Source: an uncultured Brachyspira sp.
GTDB lineage: Bacteria; Spirochaetota; Brachyspiria; Brachyspirales; Brachyspiraceae
Length of the DNA stretch: 23,136 nt
Direction of reading: 5' to 3'
NCBI RefSeq assembly: GCF_934747485.1
Contig: NZ_CAKVGN010000048.1
Coordinates: 1 to 23,136 of the forward strand
The position numbers were made by a program, and so were the translations under genes. The notes beneath the pieces were generated by a model. That model saw only the letters and a program-made list of their open reading frames with translations, made no database searches and was not told where the DNA came from. Below are positions 7,229 to 14,860 of this stretch, in pieces. Position 1 is the first letter of the stretch. Every line of letters begins with the position of its first letter.

Positions 7229-7963
7229 TTAACCGTCGTTCCTGAAATTGCCAAGCGGATAATGAGGAATTAGATATTCTCTTATCCATTTATGTGCATC
7301 AGTTGGAGATATACCCCAGTTTGTAGTGCAGCTTGTAAGCATTTCTACTATAGAGAATCCCTTTCCAGCAATTTGATTTTCAAAAGCCTTTTTAGTAGCC
7401 ATTTTAGCTTTTCTAATATTTGCAGGGCTATCCAGAGCAACTCTCTCAACAAAAGTAGCACCTTCTAAAGTAGCAAGCATCTCGCAAACTCTTATAGGTT
7501 TACCAGCCCTATGAAAATCTCTTCCGGCTTGAGTTGTGGTAGTTTTTTGCCCTTCAAGAGTTGTAGGAGCCATCTGTCCGCCGGTCATACCGTAAATGGC
7601 ATTGTTTAAGAAAATAACAGTAATGTTTTCACCGCGTGCTGCAGCATGCACTATCTCTGCAGTACCAATAGCAGCCAAATCTCCATCGCCTTGAAGCGTA
7701 AACACCACGCTGTCAGGAACTGCTCTCTTTACTCCAGTGGCAACTGCAGGAGCTCTACCATGTGCAGCCTGCTGCATATCGCAATTAAAATATTTATAAG
7801 CAAGTACAGAACAACCTACAGAAGCTATGCCAACTGTTCTATCTAATACCCCGAGTTCCTCTAAGCATTCTGCAATTATTCTTTGTGATGTTCCATGCAT
7901 ACAACCGGGACAATAATGTGTTCTGCTGTCAGTAAGTCCCTTAGATTTTTCAAATACTATCAT
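7229..7963 (-). CDS. 2-oxoacid:ferredoxin oxidoreductase beta subunit, thiamine-diphosphate binding
   Basis: The 244-residue chain carries the thiamine diphosphate/Mg site: GDGDLAAIG at residues 92-100 and the paired NNAIYGMTGGQM at 120-131, the classical GDG...NN arrangement. CPGCMHG at 18-24 and HGRAPAVATG at 69-78 are also conserved in KorB/VorC-type beta subunits. Together with alpha it decarboxylates a 2-oxoacid and passes electrons to ferredoxin while forming an acyl-CoA. The start codon overlaps the alpha stop by 4 bp, indicating translational coupling and a 1:1 complex. Lack of a fused iron-sulfur domain fits the separate ferredoxin gene at the head of the operon. Confidence 0.9.
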   Translation of the reverse strand: MIVFEKSKGLTDSRTHYCPGCMHGTSQRIIAECLEELGVLDRTVGIASVGCSVLAYKYFNCDMQQAAHGRAPAVATGVKRAVPDSVVFTLQGDGDLAAIGTAEIVHAAARGENITVIFLNNAIYGMTGGQMAPTTLEGQKTTTTQAGRDFHRAGKPIRVCEMLATLEGATFVERVALDSPANIRKAKMATKKAFENQIAGKGFSIVEMLTSCTTNWGISPTDAHKWIREYLIPHYPLGNFRNDG

Positions 7964-9015
7964 AAAATACCTCCTGCAAACTCTTTAACATGCTCTATAA
8001 TCTCATAAGCCGCAGGAACCAATCCGCCAGCTTTACCAAAAAACTTAACAGGTGCTTTGCATTCGATAGCAAGCTTAATATCATCAATCATCTGACCCAT
8101 ACTCATCTCTATAGAAACATATAATTTACAATTAGGATTATTAAATGCTTTTATAGGGAAAGGCCATAAAGTTTGTGGACGAATCATGCCTACTTTTTTT
8201 CCTTCTTCTCTAAATGTATCAACAACTCCCCTTACAACCCTAGACATAGTGCCGTAAGAAACAAGTATAACATCAGCATCATCGGTCTTATAATTTTCAG
8301 CCCTTGCTTCTTTCTCTTTTATTTCATTATATTTTTCTTGAAGGTGTATGTTGTGTTTATAAAGTAATTCAGGCTCCAAATAAAGTGAATTGACAATATT
8401 TTTCTCTCTTTTACCTCTTGTTCCATTAGCAGCCCAAGTCTTCTCTTTTAATTCATATTTAGGTTTATATATAATTTCTACAGGCTCCATCATCTGCCCA
8501 ATAAAACCATCAGCAGCCACATAAACAGGAGTTCTATAATGGTCAGCCATATCAAAAGCTTCCATTATCATGTCGGCAGCTTCTTGTAAATTTGCAGGAG
8601 CTAAAACAGGACAATTATAATCACCGTCTCCTCCTCCGCGAGTCATCATGTTATAATCACTTTGAGCAGGCTGTATGCTTCCAAGTCCCGGACCTCCACG
8701 CATAACATTAAGTATTACAGCAGGAATCTCAGCACCAGCTAAATATGATATACCTTCTTGCTTTAAAGCTATTCCAGGCGATGAAGATGATGTCATAGCA
8801 CGAACTCCAGCACCGCCTGCACCATAAACCATATTAATAGCAGCCACCTCACTTTCTGCCTGCACAAACTTTCCTCCAGATTCATACATAGCCTTAGACA
8901 TAAACTCAGGTATCTCGTTTTGAGGAGTAATAGGATAACCAAAAAAACATTTACATCCGGCAGCAATAGCCGCAGAAGCCATAGCTTCGTTACCTTTCAT
9001 CAAACTTCTAGCCAT
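7960..9015 (-). CDS. vorB: 2-oxoacid:ferredoxin oxidoreductase alpha subunit (VorB/KorA type)
   Basis: This 351-residue subunit contains the pyrimidine-binding domain of the superfamily: GYPITPQNEIPEFM at residues 26-39, YGAGGAGVRAMTSSSSPGIAL further on, and GGPGLGSIQPAQSDYNMMTRGGGDGDY. The C-terminal third (DADVILVSYGTMSRVV...VGMIRPQTLWPFP) is the domain II fold. Sequence style is that of bacterial chains annotated as 3-methyl-2-oxobutanoate dehydrogenase VorB, but the same family includes 2-oxoglutarate enzymes, so the symbol is provisional. The gene lies 5 bp after the ferredoxin gene and overlaps beta by 4 bp. In a fermentative anaerobe the enzyme would make acyl-CoA and reduced ferredoxin, or run in the carboxylating direction for biosynthesis. 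Confidence 0.88.
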   Translation of the reverse strand: MARSLMKGNEAMASAAIAAGCKCFFGYPITPQNEIPEFMSKAMYESGGKFVQAESEVAAINMVYGAGGAGVRAMTSSSSPGIALKQEGISYLAGAEIPAVILNVMRGGPGLGSIQPAQSDYNMMTRGGGDGDYNCPVLAPANLQEAADMIMEAFDMADHYRTPVYVAADGFIGQMMEPVEIIYKPKYELKEKTWAANGTRGKREKNIVNSLYLEPELLYKHNIHLQEKYNEIKEKEARAENYKTDDADVILVSYGTMSRVVRGVVDTFREEGKKVGMIRPQTLWPFPIKAFNNPNCKLYVSIEMSMGQMIDDIKLAIECKAPVKFFGKAGGLVPAAYEIIEHVKEFAGGIL

Positions 9016-9020
9016 AATTT

Positions 9021-9257
9021 TTACTTACCCTCCTTCTTCTCATCAAGTCTCTCTACTTTTATACATATGTCCGGACACATCATAGCACAATTAGCACAGC
9101 CTATACATTTATCCATATCTGTAACTGCTGCAGGATAATACCCCCAAGAATTCATATTTTCCTTATCTAAATACAATATCTTGGTGGGACATACAGATAC
9201 GCAATTTGAACAGCCTTTGCACTGCTCACTATCAATAATAACACGACCTTTAGCCAT
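9021..9257 (-). CDS. 2[4Fe-4S] ferredoxin-like delta subunit of the oxidoreductase
   Basis: The 78-residue protein has two classical cluster motifs: C13-K-G-C16-S-N-C19-V-S-V-C23-P and C51-I-G-C54-A-N-C57-A-M-M-C61-P. It would carry electrons from the thiamine site of the alpha/beta subunits to external ferredoxin. It is the first gene of the operon, with a GGAGG ribosome-binding site, and lies 5 bp ahead of alpha. The order delta-alpha-beta-gamma matches known korDABC/vorDABC-type clusters. All eight cluster cysteines are present. Confidence 0.9.
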   Translation of the reverse strand: MAKGRVIIDSEQCKGCSNCVSVCPTKILYLDKENMNSWGYYPAAVTDMDKCIGCANCAMMCPDICIKVERLDEKKEGK

Positions 9258-9330
9258 ATTACCTCCATTTATTTTTTAATAAAATTTATAATAATTGACT
9301 ATACTAAGAAAAATTTATTTACCTATAATT

Positions 9331-9358
9331 AGTATATTAAAAAAATAATGTTTGTCAA
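9331..9358 (-). promoter_or_regulatory. sigma70-type promoter of the oxidoreductase operon
   Basis: On the minus strand TTGACA (9358-9353), a 16-nt spacer and TATACT (9336-9331) lie about 70 nt ahead of ATG 9257. The remaining sequence between here and 9444 shows no other structure I can name. Confidence 0.55.
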
Positions 9359-9444
9359 AATATTGGATATTATTTTAAGTGATTAATAAAAATTTATGAA
9401 TGATAATATATAACTATTATTTATAGTAATAAATATCTAATTTT

Positions 9445-11184
9445 TTAGTCTGTTAAAGAATTGAAATATTTATTTCCCCTAAATATGTCCTCTGATATAA
9501 CCCTCTGAGCATAATCATACCTATATGATAAGCTATCTTTATTAACTTCTATACGCCTTATATTACCATAACTGTTAGTGTAAAAACTATTATAAAACCT
9601 TATAATATTATCAGTATTTTCTTTATATAGAAGCTCTATCAAACTATTTGTATAATCAAGTTTAGTATTAGCCGCTATAAACATTGCAATATTTTCTGGC
9701 GGAAAGCCATCTTCCAATTTATAAGCACCATCTTTTCCATTCCATATAAGAAGCGGATTTACTGTGTGTGAACTTAAAAAAGATAATTTTATGCTTTCAT
9801 CTATAGAAGAGTTGTATATAATGTTCTTTAAATAAGGATATAAATGGTCATGCTTAAATATAATTATAGCATCTGGATATTTCTCTAATATAATATCTCT
9901 CGTTTTTATTATATCTATCGCTGTCATTGCAGAGTTTTCAAGAGTCTCTACCAAAACTGCTCTATTTTTTTTATCTATCTTTCTCATAAATCTTTGATTG
10001 TTTGATGAGAAATTTAAATCATTTTTTATATGAGTATTGGCATGACCTAAAAACGTAAAACCTGTAACAAAAACACTATCTTCTGAAATATTATTTTTAA
10101 TATAGTTTTTTATATTTGTAATTCCTAAATTAAATACTGTTTTGTCAATACCAATATCTGGAAATAATTTATCTAAATAATAAGTAATTCCCGATTCCTC
10201 TAAAGCTATCACCTTATAACCTTTATCTTTAAGCAAAAAAGGCAGCGTTTTAGTGATTATAGTAGAATTAGGCTTTTTTGGAAATATGGGTGAGCTTGAA
10301 GTTAAACCGGAGAGCCTTGCAAATAAACTTCCGTTTCCGTCATTTGGACCAACTTTACATGAAGCTTTAGCCCATTCTCTATATTCTTCAGGAAAAGGGT
10401 CTTTGTCAAATAAACTTTCAAAATGACTGTAATCATAAAAAGATTCTAAGTATATTAAGAAGACACTTCTATTTGTAACTGTCTCATCACTATAAGGCAT
10501 TATTAATTTTGATGCATCTACATTTCTTTGATTTAATAAATTAATTGCTTTTTTTACTTCATTAAGATTGCAATCTATTTTATTATGTTCTTTATCAAAA
10601 GATATTCTATGGCTTATTGTATTTATTATTCCTTTGCTGTTTGCTATATCAAAATAATTCGCATAAATTGAATTAATCTTCACTGGTCTGAAAAATGATA
10701 AATATGTTGTTAATATCACAATCACTATTAAAGAAATAGATTTTGCTTTTTTTATTCTATACATTTTATATAATCTATATATGAAATATAAAGCAAAAGC
10801 TATAAGCAAAGAAAAATAAAGTATAGTAGCAGCTATAGTGATAATTTGTAAATATAAAGGCACAACCTCTATTAATGATGGATATAAATCCGGCATATCT
10901 GTAAAAAATAATGGTTTTGTAACTACAGATATACCCAAAGGCTCTATACTAAAAAAAGAAAATATTGCAACGATTACAAAAGAATATGATATTATAAGCC
11001 TTTTTTTAGGATTAATATAATCGCATATATTGTACGCTATTACAGAAAACCAATAAACATATATTATATCAATTACATGAAACTCGAAATTTCCCAAAGA
11101 CATAAATGGAAATAAAAAATCTATTAATAAAAAATACAATATTAATATTATAAAGAAAGAAATAAAATAAAAATTATTTTTCAT
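9445..11184 (-). CDS. LtaS/MdoB-like membrane phosphotransferase (alkaline phosphatase superfamily)
   Basis: The 579-residue protein has about five N-terminal transmembrane helices (within residues 5-165) and a large extracytoplasmic domain. That domain shows the metal-site pattern of lipoteichoic-acid-synthase/phosphoglycerol-transferase enzymes: VFLIYLESF with E247, GNGSLFARLSGLT with S286 as the probable nucleophile (Thr in LtaS), and IIFKHDHLYPYL with D445 and H446, followed by HTVNPLLIWNGK. It would move phosphoglycerol or phosphoethanolamine from a phospholipid to a glycan or lipid on the outer face of the inner membrane. A diderm would not be expected to make lipoteichoic acid, so lipooligosaccharide or periplasmic glucan decoration is more likely. 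The ribosome-binding site is weak. It is transcribed alone, away from the transporter genes. Confidence 0.7.
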   Translation of the reverse strand: MKNNFYFISFFIILILYFLLIDFLFPFMSLGNFEFHVIDIIYVYWFSVIAYNICDYINPKKRLIISYSFVIVAIFSFFSIEPLGISVVTKPLFFTDMPDLYPSLIEVVPLYLQIITIAATILYFSLLIAFALYFIYRLYKMYRIKKAKSISLIVIVILTTYLSFFRPVKINSIYANYFDIANSKGIINTISHRISFDKEHNKIDCNLNEVKKAINLLNQRNVDASKLIMPYSDETVTNRSVFLIYLESFYDYSHFESLFDKDPFPEEYREWAKASCKVGPNDGNGSLFARLSGLTSSSPIFPKKPNSTIITKTLPFLLKDKGYKVIALEESGITYYLDKLFPDIGIDKTVFNLGITNIKNYIKNNISEDSVFVTGFTFLGHANTHIKNDLNFSSNNQRFMRKIDKKNRAVLVETLENSAMTAIDIIKTRDIILEKYPDAIIIFKHDHLYPYLKNIIYNSSIDESIKLSFLSSHTVNPLLIWNGKDGAYKLEDGFPPENIAMFIAANTKLDYTNSLIELLYKENTDNIIRFYNSFYTNSYGNIRRIEVNKDSLSYRYDYAQRVISEDIFRGNKYFNSLTD

Positions 11185-11227
11185 ATTTAATTACACACTA
11201 CTATCTAAACACTATTATATTCTGAAG

Positions 11228-11256
11228 ATTATATAATTAAAATATTTTTTATTCAA
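11228..11256 (-). promoter_or_regulatory. possible promoter for the LtaS/MdoB-like gene
   Basis: On the minus strand TTGAAT (11256-11251), a 17-nt spacer and TATAAT (11233-11228) sit about 44 nt ahead of ATG 11184, in the 82-bp gap after the ABC ATPase gene. The -10 box is perfect; the -35 box is partial. Confidence 0.45.
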
Positions 11257-11266
11257 TACGTATAAA

Positions 11267-12025
11267 TTAATTATGAAATATTTTGCTTAAAAACTCTTTA
11301 ATTCTTTCGTTGTTTTGATTATTAAAGAAATTATCAGAATTATCCATAGCAATAATTTTGCCTTTGTCCATAAATGCTATATTTGTAGAAAGCTCTCTTA
11401 CAAAACTAATCTCATGGCTTACAATAATCATAGTCATTTTTTCTTCGGCAAGTCCTTTAAGTACGGTTAAAACTTCACCTATAAGCTCGGGGTCTAAAGC
11501 AGAAGTAGGCTCATCGCATAAAAGCACCTCAGGCTTCATAGCTAAAGCTCTTGCTATTGCCACCCTCTGTTTTTGCCCGCCAGAAAGTTCGCTCGGATAA
11601 CTATCTCTTTTATCTTTAAGCCCAACCATATCGAGTAACTTCAATCCCTCTTCTATTGCTTCATCTTTGTTTTGCTTCTTTACAATGATTGGTGCTTCTA
11701 TAATATTTTCTAATGCTGTTTTGTGGTGAAACAAATTAAAGTGCTGAAATATCATTCCTATCTTTTCTTTTCTCTTTACAAAATCTTCTTTAGATATAGC
11801 AACATTATTTGAAAATAAAGGTTCATTATCTATATAAACTTCGCCGGAATCAGGCTTATCTATTTGTATAATATTTCTAAGAAGAGAACTCTTTCCCGCA
11901 CCGGAAGGCCCTATAATAGAAACTATATCTCCTTTATGTACTGTAAAACTTACACCATTAACTGCAGCAGAGTCTTTATATTTCTTTTTTAAATCAATAA
12001 CTTTTAAATTAGCTTCTAATGACAT
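11267..12025 (-). CDS. polar amino-acid ABC transporter ATP-binding protein (GlnQ/HisP type)
   Basis: The ATPase hydrolyses ATP to drive amino-acid uptake through the permease encoded just upstream. I place the start at ATG 12025 (252 residues, MSLEANLKVIDLKKKY), which has GGAGAAG 5 nt upstream; the longer reading begins at a TTG (12055) with no such site. Walker A is GPSGAGKSS at residues 39-47, the Q-loop FQHFNLF follows at about 93, LSGGQKQRVAIARAL begins at 147, Walker B with catalytic E172 is LLCDEPTSALD, and the switch His is in VSHEISFV. Length and motifs are those of the PAAT family. The start lies inside the permease's last codons (17-bp overlap), so translation is coupled. No substrate-binding protein is encoded within the window. 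Confidence 0.88.
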   Translation of the reverse strand: MSLEANLKVIDLKKKYKDSAAVNGVSFTVHKGDIVSIIGPSGAGKSSLLRNIIQIDKPDSGEVYIDNEPLFSNNVAISKEDFVKRKEKIGMIFQHFNLFHHKTALENIIEAPIIVKKQNKDEAIEEGLKLLDMVGLKDKRDSYPSELSGGQKQRVAIARALAMKPEVLLCDEPTSALDPELIGEVLTVLKGLAEEKMTMIIVSHEISFVRELSTNIAFMDKGKIIAMDNSDNFFNNQNNERIKEFLSKIFHN

Positions 12026-12659
12026 ACTTCTTCTCCAAATTTCTAAAAAGAACAACTATAACAAATGTAAAGAGTAAATATATTATTCCCGCTATTACAA
12101 AAGGTATAAGCTTAAAATCTCTAGTTAAAACCTGTCTTGCATAAAGCATCAAATCGCCTATTCCAAGAACTATTACTAATGATGTATCTTTTATTAAGTT
12201 AATAGCTTCGTTTGAAAGAGGAGGCAATACTTTTCTTATGGCCTGAGGAAGTATGATTCTTGTCATTATTTGTCTGTAATTCAAATTAAGCACATAAGCT
12301 GCCTCATACTGCCCTTTATCAATACTCTCTATACCAGCTCTAAATATCTCCATAAGATAAGCAGCATAATTGAGAATAAAAGTAATAGCAGCAGAGGTAA
12401 ATGCCGGAAAAGCTATTTTATTGTTGGTGATGAGCGGAATACCATAATAGAAAAATATTAATTGAAGTATTAAAGGAGTACCCCTAAAAAGCCAAGCATA
12501 AATATCAAAAATGTATCTAACAAATTTCGGAGCACTGAATTGTAATGCAGCAAAAATTATAGACAACGGCATAGAAAATATTGCCGTAACTAAATAAAGG
12601 CTTATTGTAACATATGTGCCTTTCAATAAATAAATTGTTGTAGATATTATGTATTCCAT
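12009..12659 (-). CDS. polar amino-acid ABC transporter permease (GlnP/HisM type)
   Basis: The 216-residue inner-membrane protein has about five transmembrane helices and the permease EAA loop YEAAYVLNLNYRQIMTRIILPQAIRKVLPPLSNEAI at about residues 125-160, which docks onto the ATPase. The segment WLFRGTPLILQLIFFYYGIP near residue 55 is typical of the His/Glu/Gln/Arg/opine permease family. One permease gene is present, so it probably works as a homodimer. It is first in a two-gene operon with the ATPase. Substrate is unknown. Its upstream region (12660-12855) is shared with the divergent galactokinase gene. Confidence 0.85.
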   Translation of the reverse strand: MEYIISTTIYLLKGTYVTISLYLVTAIFSMPLSIIFAALQFSAPKFVRYIFDIYAWLFRGTPLILQLIFFYYGIPLITNNKIAFPAFTSAAITFILNYAAYLMEIFRAGIESIDKGQYEAAYVLNLNYRQIMTRIILPQAIRKVLPPLSNEAINLIKDTSLVIVLGIGDLMLYARQVLTRDFKLIPFVIAGIIYLLFTFVIVVLFRNLEKKYVIRS

Positions 12660-12710
12660 ATAACAAAACTTTATAATAAAAAATATTTATAATAATACTA
12701 TTAATAATAT

Positions 12711-12766
12711 TATAATACTATTAACAAAAATATCAACTCATTTATTATAATACTATTAATAAAAAT
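12711..12766. repeat. 21-bp direct repeats in the permease/galK divergent region
   Basis: TATAATACTATTAA followed by C or T and AAAAAT occurs at 12711-12731 and 12746-12766, one mismatch over 21 bp and 35 bp apart. A partial third copy (ATAATACTATTAAT) begins at 12692. They lie between the two start regions and could be operator sites or simply AT-rich duplication. Confidence 0.5.
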
Positions 12767-12796
12767 GTTAATATAACTTTTTTATTACATATTAAT

Positions 12797-12825
12797 TTGA
12801 TTTTTGGTAAAAAAAACATTATTAT
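12797..12825 (+). promoter_or_regulatory. probable promoter of galK
   Basis: TTGATT at 12797-12802, a 17-nt spacer and TATTAT at 12820-12825 lie about 30 nt before ATG 12856. The 21-bp direct repeats end 30 bp upstream of the -35 box. Confidence 0.4.
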
Positions 12826-12855
12826 ATAACTATAAACTTTTATGAGGATTAAATT

Positions 12856-14139
12856 ATGTATAAAGTATCACAATTAGAAGAACTATTAAAAAACAATAAG
12901 CTTGAAGAGCAGTTTTCTAATATATATGGCAATGATGATAACACTATTAAAGAAGCATATTTAAGATTAACTTCTGCATTAAATCATTTCAAGACTATAG
13001 ATAATAGTGAAAATGTTCATGTATTTAGTGCTTCAGGAAGAACAGAATTATCCGGAAATCATACAGACCATAATAATGGCTGCGTATTAACAGCTTCAAT
13101 CAATTTAGATAAATTAGCTGTGGTATCAAAAAGAGATGATGAAAAAATAGTTATTTATACTGATTATTCTGATAACCCTAACTATATAAAAATAAATGAA
13201 TTGGATATAAATAAAAATGAATATGGCAAATCTAGTGCTTTAATTAGAGGAGTATGTGCACGTATAAAAGAATTAGGATATAAGTTAGGAGGTTTTACAG
13301 CTTCTATTACAAATAAGGTTTTGATAGGAAGCGGACTTAGCTCTTCTGCAAGTTTTGAATCTTTGGTTGGCGAGATAATAAACTCTCTTTACAACGAAGA
13401 AAAAATAGAAAAGACAGATATAGCTAAAATAGGTCAGTATGCAGAAAATAAATATTTTGGAAAACCTTGCGGACTTATGGATCAGATGGGTTGTTCTATT
13501 GGCGGTATTATGGCTATAGATTTTAGAGACAACAATAATCCTAAATTAGAAAAAGTAGAATATGATTTTGAAAAGGTTGGTTATGCTCTTATGATAGTTG
13601 ATGCTAAGGGGGATCATAGTTCTCTTACTAATGAGTATGCTGCTATAAGAGAAGAGATGAATTCAGTAGCTAGATATTTTTCTAAAGATGTGTGCCGTGA
13701 TATTACAAAAGAACAATTATTAGAAAATGCTTCAAATATAAGAAAAGAGATTGGAGACAGGGCATTTTTAAGAGCTTATCACTTCATCACAGAAAATGAA
13801 AGAGTAGTAAAACAAATAAATGCTTTAAAAGAAAATAATATAAAAAAATATATTGAGCTTATGAATGAGTCTGGTCTTTCAAGTTTTATGTATCTTCAAA
13901 ATTGTTTTTCTATTACAAGTTCTAAAAATATGGGTGTTGCTTTGGCTATTGCTATGACTAAAGATTTCTTGAATGGTGATGGAGCTGTAAGGGTGCATGG
14001 CGGAGGTTTTGCTGGAACAATTCAGGCTTTGATACCATTAGATAGAGTAAAAGAGTATGCATATTTCATGGATAATATATTTGGTAAAGGCTCTGCTGTA
14101 AAAATTAGAGTAAGACAAAGTCCTGTTTGTGAAATTTAA
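12856..14139 (+). CDS. galK: galactokinase
   Basis: Galactokinase phosphorylates alpha-D-galactose with ATP to galactose 1-phosphate, the entry step of the Leloir pathway. The 427-residue protein has the family signature GRTELSGNHTDHNNG at residues 61-75 (the usual GR-x-N/T-x-I/L-G-E/N-H-T/D-D pattern), the GHMP ATP-binding loop IGSGLSSSAS at 157-166, GKPCGLMDQMG with catalytic D209, and the C-terminal VHGGGFAGT motif. The start is supported by GAGG 8 nt upstream. The N-terminus is slightly extended relative to the roughly 390-residue enterobacterial enzyme. It stands alone, with its own promoter and terminator; no galT or galE lies in the window. Confidence 0.92.
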   Translation: MYKVSQLEELLKNNKLEEQFSNIYGNDDNTIKEAYLRLTSALNHFKTIDNSENVHVFSASGRTELSGNHTDHNNGCVLTASINLDKLAVVSKRDDEKIVIYTDYSDNPNYIKINELDINKNEYGKSSALIRGVCARIKELGYKLGGFTASITNKVLIGSGLSSSASFESLVGEIINSLYNEEKIEKTDIAKIGQYAENKYFGKPCGLMDQMGCSIGGIMAIDFRDNNNPKLEKVEYDFEKVGYALMIVDAKGDHSSLTNEYAAIREEMNSVARYFSKDVCRDITKEQLLENASNIRKEIGDRAFLRAYHFITENERVVKQINALKENNIKKYIELMNESGLSSFMYLQNCFSITSSKNMGVALAIAMTKDFLNGDGAVRVHGGGFAGTIQALIPLDRVKEYAYFMDNIFGKGSAVKIRVRQSPVCEI

Positions 14140-14173
14140 AAACAATATAATGTTTTTATAACTATATATTTTT

Positions 14174-14220
14174 ATGCCTATTAAAAGTGTTTTTATAAAT
14201 ATTTTTAATAGGTATTTTTT
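14174..14220 (+). terminator. rho-independent terminator of galK
   Basis: CCTATTAAAA (14177-14186) pairs perfectly with TTTTAATAGG (14203-14212), extended by three more pairs including one G-U, with a 16-nt loop and a run of six T at 14215-14220. It lies about 35 bp after the galK stop codon. Confidence 0.75.
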
Positions 14221-14390
14221 AGCAAAAATAATTTTGTATTGAGTTAATATATTTAGTTAATTATATAATATAAATTATAAAATAATGATATGCAGATAAA
14301 AATAAAAGCAAAGAAATACTTTTTTACAAAATGCAAATTTTTTAGTATTATTATATTATTATAATATTTAAACATAGGCATCTAAAATAT

Positions 14391-14834
14391 ATGAGAAGGA
14401 AAATAATAATATTAATAATATTTTTAAATATATTTCTGTCTTCTTGTATTATTAATTTAAGCAGTTCTTCAATTTTTCAAACGGGAAGTAAATATACAGG
14501 AGCTTGGGATGGATATTTATATGGAACGGATAATATGCATGGTTATTCTATTATAAGGATTGGCTCTGATGGTACTATACAGTTTAAAAATCAATATAAT
14601 CTCACTATAGATTTTTATAGATATGATATTGAGTATAAGAATATTCTTGGAAATGATGTGTATGAGGCAAGTAAATATGTGTATGATAGGGGAGATAGCG
14701 TTACTTATTATTTAACTATAGAATTTGTAAAGAGCAGTTTTAATGAAAGTATTTATACAGCTAATGTTGGTTTAGTAGAGAAAAGAAATATTATGAATGA
14801 TAAAATATATAGCGGCGTTTTTAGCAGATATTAA
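14391..14834 (+). CDS. small lipoprotein, function unknown
   Basis: The 147-residue protein has a lipoprotein signal (MRRKIIILIIFLNIFLSSC, lipidated Cys 19 in LSSC), so it should be anchored in a membrane facing the periplasm. The mature part (about 128 residues) looks like a small beta-rich domain with a GAWDGYLYG...YSIIRIGSDGTIQF opening and aromatic-rich strands; GxWxGxx near the N-terminus recalls lipocalin-like or small secreted barrels, but I cannot assign a family. The ribosome-binding site is weak (TAGG). It starts about 170 bp past the galK terminator and ends 26 bp before the MATE gene, so it may share a transcript with it. Confidence 0.65.
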   Translation: MRRKIIILIIFLNIFLSSCIINLSSSSIFQTGSKYTGAWDGYLYGTDNMHGYSIIRIGSDGTIQFKNQYNLTIDFYRYDIEYKNILGNDVYEASKYVYDRGDSVTYYLTIEFVKSSFNESIYTANVGLVEKRNIMNDKIYSGVFSRY

Positions 14835-14860
14835 TTAATTTTGAAGGTTATGATAATTAT

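Noticed and set aside
12026..12055. TTG start for the amino-acid ABC ATPase ten codons upstream
   Set aside because: It lacks a ribosome-binding site; ATG 12025 has GGAGAAG 5 nt upstream and gives the normal length.
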